Assembly (NCBI GenBank): GCA_028370155.1
Contig: CP116670.1
Span: 1,178,001 to 1,242,000, forward strand
Length of the DNA stretch: 64,000 nucleotides
Source: Arthrobacter sp. OVS8
Lineage (GTDB): Bacteria > Actinomycetota > Actinomycetes > Actinomycetales > Micrococcaceae
Direction: 5' to 3'
Positions 53,965-63,985 of the stretch are shown one piece after another. Numbering within the stretch: the first letter of the stretch is position 1; each line of letters begins with the position of its first letter. The position numbers and the translations under genes are program-made. The notes beneath the pieces were generated by a model, which saw only the letters and a list, made by a program, of their open reading frames with translations, did not search any database and had not been told where the DNA came from.

Positions 53965-54351
53965 TTAGCCTACCTGTTGTTCGTACTCCGATGCACTGAG
54001 GAGCGACTCGATCGCGTCGGCCTCCGCGAGCTTGATTTCCATCAGCCAGCCCTCACCGTAGGGATCCGAGTTGATCAGGGCGGAATCGGTGTCCAGGGCC
54101 TCGTTCCGGGCCACCACTTCACCGGAGACCGGGGCGTAGATGTCGCTGACGCTCTTGGTGGACTCGACCTCGCCAATGACGTCGTTTGCCTTGATCGCGG
54201 TGCCGGCCTCCGGCATCTGCGCGTAGACGACGTCCCCCAGCGCGTCCTGGGCAAAATCAGTGATACCCACGCGCACCACACCGTCGGCGTTCGGAGCGGA
54301 AACCCACTCGTGTTCTGCGGTGTAGGACAGCTCTTCGGGAATGATGCTCAT
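53965..54351 (-). CDS. gcvH: Glycine cleavage system H protein
   Basis: Lipoyl carrier of the glycine cleavage complex. 128 aa, intact. Y/TAEHEWVSAP start, VVYAQMPEAG and the lipoyl lysine at residue 66 in VESTKSVSD. Placed before garA as in mycobacteria; the other gcv genes are not here. Confidence 0.95.
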   Translation of the reverse strand: MSIIPEELSYTAEHEWVSAPNADGVVRVGITDFAQDALGDVVYAQMPEAGTAIKANDVIGEVESTKSVSDIYAPVSGEVVARNEALDTDSALINSDPYGEGWLMEIKLAEADAIESLLSASEYEQQVG

Positions 54352-54496
54352 GACGGGCCTTTCATCGGGTCAACCACCATTGTCTTCGGCGGCCAGCTGA
54401 ACTGTCCGCCGGTGAAAGTATAGGCATATCCGGGCGGGCCCGGGAGGACTCTGGCATCATGAAGCGATGACCGAAAACACCGAAATCGGCTAGGCA

Positions 54497-55364
54497 ATGC
54501 CAGAGCTTCCGGAAGTGGCGGCCCTCGCGGACTTTCTGGACGGGCACCTGCGGGGCGCCGTCGTCGCTAAGGTCCAGATCGTCTCTTTCGCCGTGCTGAA
54601 AACCGCTGATCCGCCCTTCTCCTCGCTGGAGGGCCGGACGGTGACGGGCGTGCGCCGCTTCGGCAAGTTCGTCAGCCTGGAAGCCGAAGGGCTGTTCTTT
54701 GTCTTCCACCTGGCGCGGGCGGCTGGGTCCGCTTCACCGATGCACCCACCGAGACACCGCTGAAACCGGGCAAGGGCTACATCGCGGCGCGGCTGTCATT
54801 TGCCGGCAGCTCCGGCCCGCTCGGCCTCGACCTGACCGAGGCCGGAACGAAGAAGAGCCTGGCGGTGTATGTGGTCCGGGATCCCTCCGACGTTCCCGGA
54901 ATCGCCGCCCTCGGGCCCGATCCTTTCAGTGAAGGGTTCGACGCCGACACCCTGGCGGGCATTCTCGCGGCCAGTCCGCACCAGATCAAGGGGGTGCTGC
55001 GGAGCCAAAGTGTGATGGCCGGCATCGGCAACGCCTACAGCGACGAGATCCTGCATGCGGCCCGGATGCCCCCTTCGCCCTGGCGAAGTCTCTGGACCGG
55101 GAGGCGGTCGGCCGGCTCTACGACGCGATCCACAGCGTGCTCGGGACGGCCCTCCGGGAAGCCGGCGGGAAGCCGCCCGCTGAACTCAAGGACACGAAGC
55201 GGAGCCACATGCGGGTCCACGGCCGGGCCGGTGAAGCGTGCCCGGTGTGCGGCGACACCGTCCGCGAGGTGTCGTTCGCCGATACCGCCCTGCAGTACTG
55301 TCCCGGGTGCCAGACGCAGGGCAAAATCCTGGCCGACCGCCGGACGTCGCGGTTCCTGAAATAA
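54497..55364 (+). CDS. Fpg/Nei family DNA glycosylase (two base losses)
   Basis: Base-excision repair glycosylase/AP lyase. About 289 aa after repair. N-terminal PELPEV supplies the catalytic proline and glutamate; VMAGIGNAYSDEILHAA is the helix-two-turn-helix; a zinc finger with CPVCG and CPGCQ closes the protein. Losses: GG at 54721-54722 (HLARAGWVRFTDAP restored) and C run 55069-55073 (ARMPPFALAKSLDRE). Whether it is MutM or an Nei-like paralogue is not decided. Divergent from gcvH. Confidence 0.88.
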
Positions 55365-55442
55365 AGCGCAACTGCCCGGGCGTGTCCAGTGACCCGCTCC
55401 CGGCGAGCCGCGCCCGGCGAGCCGCACCCGGGAAGCAGAAAA

Positions 55443-55474
55443 CCCCGCCACTCCCTGATCGGGAATGACGGGGT
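55443..55474 (-). terminator. Hairpin downstream of tRNA-Pro
   Basis: On the minus strand ACCCCG ... TCCC pairs with GGGA ... CGGGGT, followed by TTTTC, ten bases past the tRNA 3' end. It has an internal bulge. Confidence 0.6.
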
Positions 55475-55483
55475 ACTTTCTGT

Positions 55484-55560
<77 letters not shown>

Positions 55561-55669
55561 CTGGTTCCGCCGTTCTCCGCTCCCGATTCCATCCCCTGTG
55601 TATCCAGAAGATTTCATCTGAGCAGTCCGGCCGAACCACCTTGAAAAGCTTACACGATCCCGGAGGGTG

Positions 55670-55696
55670 CCCGTGACACTTTTGGCCTGTCACGGG
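55670..55696. repeat. Inverted repeat between der and tRNA-Pro
   Basis: CCCGTGACA (55670-55678) and TGTCACGGG (55688-55696) with a nine-base loop; on the plus strand AACTTTT follows. It could end der transcription inefficiently or be an operator. Confidence 0.4.
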
Positions 55697-55723
55697 AACT
55701 TTTCCTCGGCGGGCGGTCCGGAA

Positions 55724-57272
55724 CTAACGCTTCTTGCCGCGCTTTTCCCGCACACGCATGTTGACCTCGATCGGTGTGCCCTCGAATCCGAAGGTTTCGC
55801 GGAGCCGGCGGGTAATGAAGCGGCGGTAGCCCGGGTCCAGGAATCCGGTGGTGAAGAGCACGAACTTCGGCGGACGGCTGGAGGCCTGGGTGCCGAAGAG
55901 GATGCGGGGCTGCTTGCCGCCGCGGACCGGGTGCGGGTGCGCCGCGACCAGTTCGCCAAGGAACGCATTGAGCCGGCCGGTGGGGATGCGCTTGTCCCAG
56001 CTCTCCAGGGCGGTGTCCAGGGCCGGGACCAGCCTGTCCTTGTGCCAGCCGGTCAGCGCCGAAATGTTCACGCGCGGCGCCCACGCCACGTGGGCCAGGT
56101 CCTGCTCGATTTCGCGCTCCAGGTAGGTGCGGCGCTCGTCGTCCAGCAGGTCCCACTTGTTGAACGCCAGAACCAGGGCACGGCCGGATTCGATGGCCAG
56201 CTGCAGGATGCGGACGTCCTGCTCGCTGAGCACCTCGTCCACCGCGAGGAGCACGACGGCGACCTCCGCCTTTTCGAGGGCGCTCTGCGTCCGCAGCGAG
56301 GCGTAGAAGTCGGCGCCCTGCGCCATGTGCTGGCGGCGGCGGATACCGGCGGTATCCACGAAACGCCAGGTGCGGCCGCCGAGTTCGATGAACTCATCCA
56401 CCGGGTCACGGGTGGTGCCGGCGGTGTTGTCCACCACAACGCGCTCGGAGCCGGCCAGCTTGTTCAGCAGCGAGGACTTGCCAACGTTCGGACGCCCGAT
56501 CAGGGCAATCCGGCGCGGACCGCCGGAACGCTCCAGGCCTTCGATGGTGGAGAACTCGGGCAGCGTGTCCATCACGTGGTCCAGGAGGTCGGCGACGCCG
56601 CGGCCGTGCAAAGCCGATACCGGGTACGGCTCGCCGAAACCGAGGCCCCAGAGGGTTGCCGAGTCTGCTTCCTGCGCGAAGTCGTCCACCTTGTTGGCCA
56701 CCATGATGACCGGCTTCTTGGAACGGCGGAGCATCTTAACTACGGCTTCATCCGTGGCCGTTGCGCCGACGGCGGAGTCGACGACGAACAGCACGGCGTC
56801 GGCGAGTTCCACGGCCATCTCGGCCTGCTCGGCAACACGGGCGTGGATGCCGCGGGCATCGTGCTCCCAGCCACCGGTGTCGACCACCGTGAAGTTCCGG
56901 CCATTCCAGGTCGCCGAGTACATCACGCGGTCACGCGTGACGCCGGGGGTGTCTTCCACCACGGCTTCGCGGCGGCCGAGGATTCGGTTCACCAGGGTTG
57001 ACTTGCCCACGTTGGGCCGGCCGATGATCGCCAGGACCGGGTCAAGCTTGACCGGGCCGTCGAAATCCTCGTCGTCGTACTCGCCGCTCAGGAGCGCGGC
57101 GTCGTCTTCATCCAGCTCGTAGTCGTCCAGGCCGGCCCGGAGAAGCCGCGCGGAGCTCGGCTTCCTCATCGTCCAGGGCGGCAAGGTGTTCGGCCACCTG
57201 GTCCGTGCCGGTGGGCGTGTATTCGTCTTCGCCGGCGCCAAACGGGCCGGAGGTTTGAGTCGTATCGCTCAT
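55724..57272 (-). CDS. der: Der/EngA double GTPase, ribosome assembly (two-base loss)
   Basis: Essential 50S assembly GTPase. G1 motifs GRPNVGKST and [10 protein letters not shown]3 DTGGW and DTAGI, G4 NKVD and NKWD, then a KH-like domain ending in a basic tail. ATG 57272 gives an acidic leader ([17 protein letters not shown]) and overlaps the upstream acyltransferase stop as ATGA. Near 57139-57144 two bases appear lost in a CT repeat ([16 protein letters not shown] restored). About 516 aa. Last gene of the parA-to-der unit. Confidence 0.94.
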
Positions 57273-58042
57273 TGCACTTTCCTTATGGGGTGATCTGCCG
57301 GCGTCCCGGCTGCTGCTTCATGACGTTCTTGCGGGGAATCCGCGTCGGGCAGGGGCTGCCCGGTTCTTTGGATCGAGTCCTGGACATGGCGGGCCAGCGC
57401 GGCGCGGATCTCGGTCCCGGCCCTGTCCATTGAAACACGCCCGGTCTCGCCGGGCCTGCGGCTGACGTTGAGGGCTCCGCCGAAGCTGACGTGCAAACGC
57501 CGGCGCAGCCGCGGAACGGCGTCGAGGTGTTCTCCGCCGGTCCGGGTACCAAGGATGGCCACGGGGACCACGGTGGCACCGGAGTTCAGCGCCAGCCAGG
57601 CGACGCCCTTGTTGATGGCGGAGGCCTCGCCGCTCCCCCGCGTCCCCTCGGGAAGGATACCGACGCACCGTCCGGCGTCCAGCACATTCCTGGCCGTCAG
57701 GAGGGCCGCCCGGTCGCCCGTGCGGTCCACCGCCAGCTGGCCGGAGGCCTGGAGCACCCGGCCGAGGAAACCGGTGAACATCTCCTTCTTGACCAGGATG
57801 TGCATGGCACGCGGGGATGCCCCGAACATCACCGGCCCGTCCAGGAAGCTGATGTGGTTGCCGGCGAAGATCACCGGACCGGTCGCCGGGACGTTCGAAC
57901 GGCCGGTCACCGAGGTCCGGTACAGGACGTGGTTCAGGGTCCAGCCCACGGGCCGGCTCCAGAGGGTGGTCCAGCGGGCCGGCACGGTGGCGTCGGAATC
58001 CCGGGCAGGAGACATGTCCTGCCGCTGCCCGGCGTCAGTCAC
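57269..58042 (-). CDS. Lysophospholipid acyltransferase family protein
   Basis: 257 aa, intact. GNHISFLDGPVMFG (HxxxxD), ILPEGTRGSGEAS and GATVVPVAILGTRTGG define the PlsC fold; a charged C-terminal tail follows. GTG 58042 overlaps the cmk stop. Its position between cmk and der is conserved in actinobacteria. Paralogue of the gene at 40114. Confidence 0.88.
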   Translation of the reverse strand: MTDAGQRQDMSPARDSDATVPARWTTLWSRPVGWTLNHVLYRTSVTGRSNVPATGPVIFAGNHISFLDGPVMFGASPRAMHILVKKEMFTGFLGRVLQASGQLAVDRTGDRAALLTARNVLDAGRCVGILPEGTRGSGEASAINKGVAWLALNSGATVVPVAILGTRTGGEHLDAVPRLRRRLHVSFGGALNVSRRPGETGRVSMDRAGTEIRAALARHVQDSIQRTGQPLPDADSPQERHEAAAGTPADHPIRKVQ

Positions 58043-58763
58043 GGTTGAGGGCCTGATGGTTGACGATGCCGTTGACGATGCTGAGCGCGGCGTCGACGGT
58101 CTCGGCGAAGTCGAGCTCCGAGGAGTCCAGCGTCACCACGCCGTCGGCGGCCCGGGTGAAGTTCACCACGGTCGAATCCTTCGCGTCGCGCTGGGTTACC
58201 TGCGCGGCGAGCTGTTCGGCGTTCTGGCTGCCGCCGAGCTGGATGCCCCGGCGGCGCAGCCGCGCCTCCTCGCTCGCGGTGAGCAGCATCCGCACTTCGG
58301 CATGGGGCGCAACGACGGTGGTGATGTCCCGGCCTTCGACCACCATGCGGCGGTGGTGCTTTTCGATCAGCTCGCGCTGCCGGCGGATCAGTTCGGTGCG
58401 GGCGCCCAGGGTGGTGGCGACGGCGCTGACGGCGGCGGATATCGACGGCTCCCGGATCGCGAGGGTGACGTCGGTGCCGCCGACCCGGACGTATTCCTCC
58501 AGCGGGCTCGTGCTGATTTCCAGCGGGAGGTTCTCGGCGGCAGTTTCCACCGCGGCGCCGTCGTCCAGGTCCGTGCCGCTGTCCAGGCAGAACCAGGTCA
58601 GGGCGCGGTACATGGCACCGGTGTCGAGGTAGGCAAGCTTGAGCCGGCGCGCCACCTCTTTGCTGACGCTGGACTTGCCCGATCCGGAGGGCCCGTCGAT
58701 TGCGACGACGAGGCTTTTCCCGGGACGGAGGATGTCCACGCTTTCAATAAGTTCCTGGGTCAT
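58035..58763 (-). CDS. cmk: Cytidylate kinase
   Basis: Phosphorylates CMP and dCMP. P-loop IDGPSGSGKSSVSKEVA, YLDTGAMYRALT, VVEGRDITTVVAP and AQVTQRDAKDS. ATG 58763 forms a TAATG overlap with tyrA and gives 242 aa; ATG 58781 is an alternative. Intact. Confidence 0.94.
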   Translation of the reverse strand: MTQELIESVDILRPGKSLVVAIDGPSGSGKSSVSKEVARRLKLAYLDTGAMYRALTWFCLDSGTDLDDGAAVETAAENLPLEISTSPLEEYVRVGGTDVTLAIREPSISAAVSAVATTLGARTELIRRQRELIEKHHRRMVVEGRDITTVVAPHAEVRMLLTASEEARLRRRGIQLGGSQNAEQLAAQVTQRDAKDSTVVNFTRAADGVVTLDSSELDFAETVDAALSIVNGIVNHQALNRD

Positions 58764-59870
58764 TACTGGAGTACCCGCCATCCGCGATCATTGAGGGCTT
58801 CGATTAACATTTCGTGCTTGTTGGGCAGCACGGAGATTTCCACCATGCCCACGTTCTGTCCCGAGGAGTGGTCCAGCCGGAGGTCCTCGAGGTTGACGCC
58901 GATCTCGCCGATTTCCGTCAGGAGTTTGGCGATCTGTCCGGGCGTGTCGTCCACCAGGACGGTCAGCCAGGAGTAGGCCTGCGGCGGCCCGCCGTGCTTG
59001 CCCGGGATGCGCGACTGCCCGGCGTTGCCTTCGCTGATCAGTTGCGCGAGGTCCAGCCGGGCGCCGGGCGCCGTCGGGTTCTCGAGCGTGCCGATGAGCC
59101 GGTTGAGGTCTTCGCGGACCCCGTGCAGGATTTCCACGACCTTGTCCGCGTTCGCGCCGAGGATCTGGACCCACAGGGTGGGGTCGCTCGCCGCGATCCG
59201 CGTGACGTCCCGCAGTCCGTTGCCGGCGAGGGACAGCGCATGCAGGGGTGTGCCCTGCAGCCGGCTGGCCACGAGTGAGGACACCACCTGGGGCACGTGC
59301 GAGACAAGCGCCACCGCCTCGTCGTGTTCCTCAGCCCCGAACTCGGAGACGACGGCGCCGAGGTCCCCGGCCAGCGCGCGCGCCGTCTTGAGGGCCTGCG
59401 GAAGGGTCTCTTCCGAGGGCACAGGACCCACGGCATCGAGGTGAACAGTTCGCCGCGGGCGGCGACGGGACCCGACTTTTCGCGGCCCGCCATCGGGTGG
59501 GTGCCCACGTACCGGCTGAGGTCGGCGCCGCGGGTGCGGAGCTCGGCCTGGATGCCGGCCTTGACGCTGGCGATGTCCACGACAGTGGCCTCGGGGTAGT
59601 CCTTGAGGGCGCGTTCCACAACATCCGCGGTGACATCCGGCGGTGCTGCGACCACTACGAGTTCCGGCTGCTCGCCGTCAAGGCGCGCCAAAGGCAGGCC
59701 GGCGCCGATGTCGACGGCGACAGCCTGGTTGGTGGGCGAGGGTCGGAGAGGAAGACTGCCACTCCGCGGCCCCGCAGTCCCAGCCCGATGCTGGTGCCAA
59801 GGAGCCCGGTCCCCACGACCACGACCGGACCGTTGAGGTGGCCGCGGCCGTGGGTGCGAAAGGCGGACAT
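58763..59870 (-). CDS. tyrA: Prephenate dehydrogenase with ACT domain (two base losses)
   Basis: Makes 4-hydroxyphenylpyruvate for tyrosine. NAD-binding VVVVGTGLLGTSIGLGLRGRG, THPMAGREKSGP and SHVPQVVSSLVASRL are typical; the C-terminal ACT domain (YSWLTVLVDDTPGQIAKLLTEIG) suggests tyrosine feedback. Losses: GGG at 59734-59736 (restores PTNQAVAVDIGAGLPL) and GGG at 59417-59419 (LCPSEETLPQAL). About 369 aa. Two bases downstream of rluB. Confidence 0.92.
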
Positions 59871-59872
59871 GC

Positions 59873-61140
59873 CTACAGCCCTACGGATGCCAGCAGGTGG
59901 CCGACTTCCTGCTTGCCGAGGTTGCGGATGCTGCCCTGGCGCTGGTCGCCCAGGCCGATGGGCCCGACCTTCACGCGGACCAGGCGGAGCACCGGGAAAC
60001 CGACGGCGTCAAACAGGCGGCGGACGATCCGGTTCTTGCCCGAGTGCAGCACGACCTCGATCAGCACGTGGCCCGGGGTGGAGTCAACGAGCTTGAAGGA
60101 GTCCACCGAAGCGATGCCGTCTTCGAGTTCGACGCCGGCCTTCAGCTCGGCGCCGATACCCTGCGGGAACGGCCCGCGGACCTGCACGAGGTAGGTCTTG
60201 GGCACTTCGTAGGACGGGTGCGTCAGGCGGTTGGCGAGTTCGCCGTCGTTGGTCAGCAGCAGCAGTCCCTCGGTGGCGACGTCGAGGCGTCCGACGTGGA
60301 ACAGGCGTTCGCCGTGGCTGTTGCGGACGAAGTCGCTGATGCACGGGCGGCCGTCCGGGTCTTCCATCGTGGAGACAACGCCCTTGGGCTTGTTGAACAC
60401 CATGTAGACCATGTTCTCGTCCAGCTGGATGCGGAGACCGTCGACGTGGATCACGGCGGACTTCGGGTCCACGCGGACACCGAGCTCGGTGACTACCTGG
60501 CCGTCGACCTCAACCCGGCCCTCGGCGATCATTTCTTCGCAGACACGCCGTGAGGCGACGCCTGCGGACGCCATGACCTTCTGGAGGCGGATGCCGTCCT
60601 GGTCGTGCAAGTCGGACTGGGGCACCTCGGCGCGGGGTCCGCGCTTGCGGGCCGGCTTGCGGACGGGCCCGAGGCTCTGTCCGAAGCGTTCGCTGCCGAA
60701 GGCACGGGAACCGGTGGCCTTGGCCGCCCCGGCGCCGATGCGCGGCTTGGGCTTGAGGGCCCCGGGCGTGCCGGGGGCCTTGCCGAAGCCGGGCTTGCGG
60801 GCGGCGGCCTTGCGGGCCGCTTCCTTGCCGGAGGGCGCCTTGGACTTCCAGTCCCCGGAGGCGGCCCTCGCCGACGGCGCGCCGTCGGGTCCCTGCAGGT
60901 CCGGATCGATGAAGGCCTCTTCGCGGGGCTTGGGGTGCTTGAAGGGGCGGTCGCTGCCGCCCTTGTAGCCTGCTCCCCGCCGCGGCTTCCGCCTTTGTAG
61001 TCGGCTCCGCCGCTGCGGCCTACGCCGCCCTGGGCGCCGCGGCCGGAGCCCTGCGCCTTATTTTGTCCGGCCTTGCTTTGTCCGGCACTGTTGCGTCCCG
61101 AACTGTTACGTGGTGAACCCTGGCGTCCCGCCTGTGTCAT
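59873..61140 (-). CDS. rluB: RluB-type pseudouridine synthase with long basic N-terminus (one base loss)
   Basis: Modifies 23S rRNA, probably near U2605. The C-terminal 250 residues hold an S4 domain (IRLQKVMASAGVASRRVCEEMIAEG) and catalytic GRLDVATEGLLLLTNDG. The N-terminal 170 residues are Gly/Ala/Lys/Arg-rich (GRNSAGQSKAGQNKAQG), likely disordered RNA-binding. One G is missing from the C run at 60975-60978 (RGGGAGYKGGSDRPFKHP restored). ATG 61140 has AAGGACGG upstream. About 422 aa. Confidence 0.91.
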
Positions 61141-61257
61141 GACCCGTCCTTCGTTTGTTGTCCACGGCCGCTGTCTCCCGACAGCACCCGCAGGCTGGGG
61201 CGAACAGCGCCCCGGTGGATACTCGTGTGCAGGCCGTTGCGCCCGCACCAATTATGT

Positions 61258-61931
61258 CTACATTCTTCCTGCGTCGTAGAACTCTTCGATGCCTTCCAGC
61301 CCCGGAAGATGGGGTGAAAGTTGCGGAAGTTCCGCCACCGAGCCGATTCCCATTCTTTCGAGGAAATACGACGTCGTGCGGTACAGGATGGCCCCGGATT
61401 CCGGATCGTTTCCTGAGTCCTCGATCAGCCCCCGCTGCGTCAGCGTCCGCACGACAGAGTCAACGTTGACTCCTCGAATTGCAGACACCCGCGCCCTTGA
61501 TACGGGCTGGCGGTAAGCGATGACGGCGAGCGTTTCGAGCGCCGCCTGCGTCAGCCTGGCTGTCTGTCCCTCCAGCACGAACCCGCCAACAATGTCGGCG
61601 AACTCCGCGCGGGAATAGATCCGCCAGCCTCCGGCGATATTCCGCAATTCAAAACCCCGGGGGCGGCACGAAAGCCAGCAGTATTGATAGCGAAACTGGC
61701 ATCGTCCACATCCGGGGCATTAACAGTATAGCCGTTATACTCCCGCTGCAGTTCCGCAAGCAGGTCCTCGACGACGTCGACCGTCAGGTTCAGCCCGGCG
61801 GCGAGCTCTGCCGCCGTCGCCGGCTGGTCGATCACCATGAGGACCGCCTCGAGGGCCGCCCGGGCGCCGCCGGGGAGGCTGCCGACGTCGGGACCGGTGA
61901 CGTCGGGACCGGTGTCGGGTGCTTCGCTCAC
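61258..61931 (-). CDS. scpB: ScpB, segregation and condensation protein B (one base loss)
   Basis: Winged-helix kleisin partner of SMC. ARAALEAVLMVIDQPATAAELA, LTQAALETLAVIAYRQPVSRARVSAIRGVNVDSVVRTL and GLIEDSG are characteristic. One base is missing at 61659-61663 (AAPRGFELRNIAGGWRIYSR restored). About 224 aa. GTG 61931 overlaps the scpA stop (GTGA) and has GAGGAG upstream. Confidence 0.93.
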
Positions 61932-62780
61932 GGCTGCTCCTCATATTCTTCGCTCAGGTTCGCGCTGCTCCAGGCTTCGCCGTCGGCGGTCCAGCGGACC
62001 GTCAGGTCCCCAGCGGGAGCAACTGTTCAAAGGCCACTGCCTTGTCCCGGAACAGCTCCAGCAGCGCCAGGAAGCGTGCCACGACGACGAGGGTGGATTC
62101 GGCGTCGGCGATCAGTGCCCGGAAGGTCAGCGGGCCGGCAAGCTGCAGCCGGTGCCCCAGCAGTTCGGCCTGTTCCTTGACGCTGACGGGGGTGCCGTGC
62201 AGGTGGGCAAGGCCCACCTCGGTGGGTGCGGCTTCCTTGGGTTTGAGGGCGGCCTCGGCGAGGGCGGCGAACTGCTGCGGAGTGTGCCGCCACAGGAGTT
62301 CCGGCAGAAGAGCCGCGAAGTGGCCTTCCAGCGCGACCTGCCGGGGATACCGGGCGGCCTCAAGCTCGAGGGTGGACCCCATCATGCCTGCCACCTGCTT
62401 GAAAGCCTTGTATTGCAGGAGCCGGGCGAAGAGGAGGTCACGGGCCTCCAGCAGGGCGATATCTTCCTCGTCCTCAACCTCGCCGGCCGGCAGCAGCCGG
62501 GCTGCCTTGAGGTCCAGCAAGGTGGCGGCAATGACGAGGAATTCGCTGGCCTCATCAAGGGCCCACTCCTCGCCCAGTTTCTGCAGACCCTTGATGTACT
62601 TGATGAATTCGTCGGTGACGGTGGACAGCGCCACCTCGGTGATGTCCAGCTGGTGCTTGGAAATGAGGCCGAGCAGGAGGTCGAAGGGGCCGGTGAAGTT
62701 GGCAAGCCGGACCTCGAACCCGGGTTTTTCCCGGGCGGCGATGTCTCCGGCTGCGCTGTGGGGATCCCTGTAACCGTCAC
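61928..62780 (-). CDS. scpA: ScpA, kleisin subunit of SMC complex (two base losses)
   Basis: Bridges SMC heads. FEVRLANFTGPFDLLLGLISKHQLDITEVALSTVTDEFI is the N-terminal signature; DLKAARLLPAGEVEDEEDI and the C-terminal winged helix follow. GTG 62780 with AGG upstream, eight bases after parA. Losses: CC at 62747-62748 (AQPGDIAAREKPGFEV restored) and C run 62008-62011 (LLPLGDLTVRWTADGEAW). About 284 aa. Confidence 0.92.
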
Positions 62781-62788
62781 GGTCCTGA

Positions 62789-63688
62789 CTAGGGCGCGCC
62801 GCCGCGCGAAATGAGCTCTTTGGCCAGGTTGCGGTAGGCATCGGCGCCGATGTGGTTGCCGGCGTAGCTGGTGATGGGCTCGGCCGCGACGGTGGCGTCG
62901 GCGAACTTGATGGACCGCTTGATCACGGTCTCGAAGACCTTGTCGCCGAAGGCCTCCACCAGGCGGGAGATCACCTCGCGGCTGTGCAGGGTGCGGGCGT
63001 CGTACATGGTGGCCAGGACGCCGTCGACCTGGAGCCGCGGGTTCAGCCGGTCCTGGACCTTGTCGATGGTCTCCACCAGCAGCGCGACGGCGCGCAGGGC
63101 GAAGAATTCGCAGATGAGCGGGATGATGACGCCGTGGGCGGCGGTCAGCGCGTTGACGGTGAGCAGGCCGAGGGAGGGCTGGCAGTCGATCAGGACGACG
63201 TCGTAATCGTCCTCGACCTTCTTGAGGGCGCGGTCCAGCACCTGCTCGCGGGCTACCTCGTTGACAAGCTGGACTTCCGCGGCGGAGAGGTCGATGTTGG
63301 CCGGGAGCAGGTCCACGTTCTCGACGCCGGTCTTGTGGATGGCGTCACGGATGTCCACCTTGCGGTCCATCAGGACGTTGTAGACCGTGAGGTCCAGTTC
63401 GTGGGGGTTGATGCCGAGGCCTGCGGAGAGGGCGCCCTGCGGGTCGAAATCGACGAGGAGCACCCGGCGGCCGTATTCGGCCAGCGCGGCAGCCAGGTTG
63501 ATGGTGGAGGTGGTTTTACCCACTCCGCCCTTCTGGTTGACCATGGCGATGACCCGCGCGGGGCCGTGGGATGACAGCGGCGCGGGCTCCGGAAAGTCGC
63601 GTTGAGGGCGCCCGGTGGGGCCCATGACGGCGTCTTCCAGATCGAGTTCGGTGCCTTCCAGAGTTGCTGAACCCTGTTCGCTGCTCAC
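62789..63688 (-). CDS. parA: ParA/Soj chromosome-partitioning-type ATPase
   Basis: 299 aa from GTG 63688 (SSEQGSATLEG); GTG 63700 is an alternative. Deviant Walker A NQKGGVGKTTSTINLAAA, DFDPQGALSAGLGI and VVLIDCQPSLGLLTVNAL. Located at the head of the scpAB unit, as Rv1708 in mycobacteria. No parB beside it. Intact. Iteron-like repeats lie upstream. Confidence 0.93.
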   Translation of the reverse strand: MSSEQGSATLEGTELDLEDAVMGPTGRPQRDFPEPAPLSSHGPARVIAMVNQKGGVGKTTSTINLAAALAEYGRRVLLVDFDPQGALSAGLGINPHELDLTVYNVLMDRKVDIRDAIHKTGVENVDLLPANIDLSAAEVQLVNEVAREQVLDRALKKVEDDYDVVLIDCQPSLGLLTVNALTAAHGVIIPLICEFFALRAVALLVETIDKVQDRLNPRLQVDGVLATMYDARTLHSREVISRLVEAFGDKVFETVIKRSIKFADATVAAEPITSYAGNHIGADAYRNLAKELISRGGAP

Positions 63689-63732
63689 GTATCTATCCAC
63701 ACTTTCGATGACGGTGATGGTCGTGCTTGATA

Positions 63733-63825
63733 TTCTGCCTGCGTGATTTCTCTGCCTGCTTGATCAGCCTGCTTTTTGATCTGCCTGCATTTTTGATCTG
63801 CTTGCTTTTTCGATCTGCCTGAACG
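63733..63825. repeat. Degenerate 16-17-bp tandem repeats upstream of parA
   Basis: Five to six units related to TCTGCCTGCTTTTTGA, e.g. starting at about 63765, 63780 and 63797, with the CTGCCTGC core and T-run preserved. It lies 45 to 137 bases before the parA start. An open frame exists through it but encodes only the repeat. Confidence 0.6.
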
Positions 63826-63951
63826 TCCAGCGCCGATCTTATTCCTCCCAAGGTTACAGCGCCCGACACGGTAATCTGCGGACCTTGACAGCGGCCAATA
63901 TTTGAGCCTCAACCTTCTGGTAGAAGTCGAAGGTTGCCGTCCGGGGACGGA
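63826..63951. promoter_or_regulatory. parA upstream region with AACCTTC/GAAGGTT palindrome
   Basis: AACCTTC at 63911-63917 and GAAGGTT at 63929-63935, 11 bases apart; AAGTCGAAGGTT at 63924-63935 matches the ftsZ leader. No gene is supported here. Confidence 0.4.
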
Positions 63952-63985
63952 AACCGCCCGGACCCTTGGGGGCGTCCGGGCGGTT
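63952..63985 (-). terminator. Terminator of the gene upstream of the window edge
   Basis: AACCGCCCGGAC (63952-63963) and its complement (63974-63985), loop of ten bases, then TTTCC on the minus strand. It ends a minus-strand gene lying beyond base 64000. Confidence 0.75.

Noticed and set aside
63685..63912. Small repeat-rich protein upstream of parA
   Set aside because: The frame merely translates the DNA repeat, overlaps the parA start and has no good initiation site.
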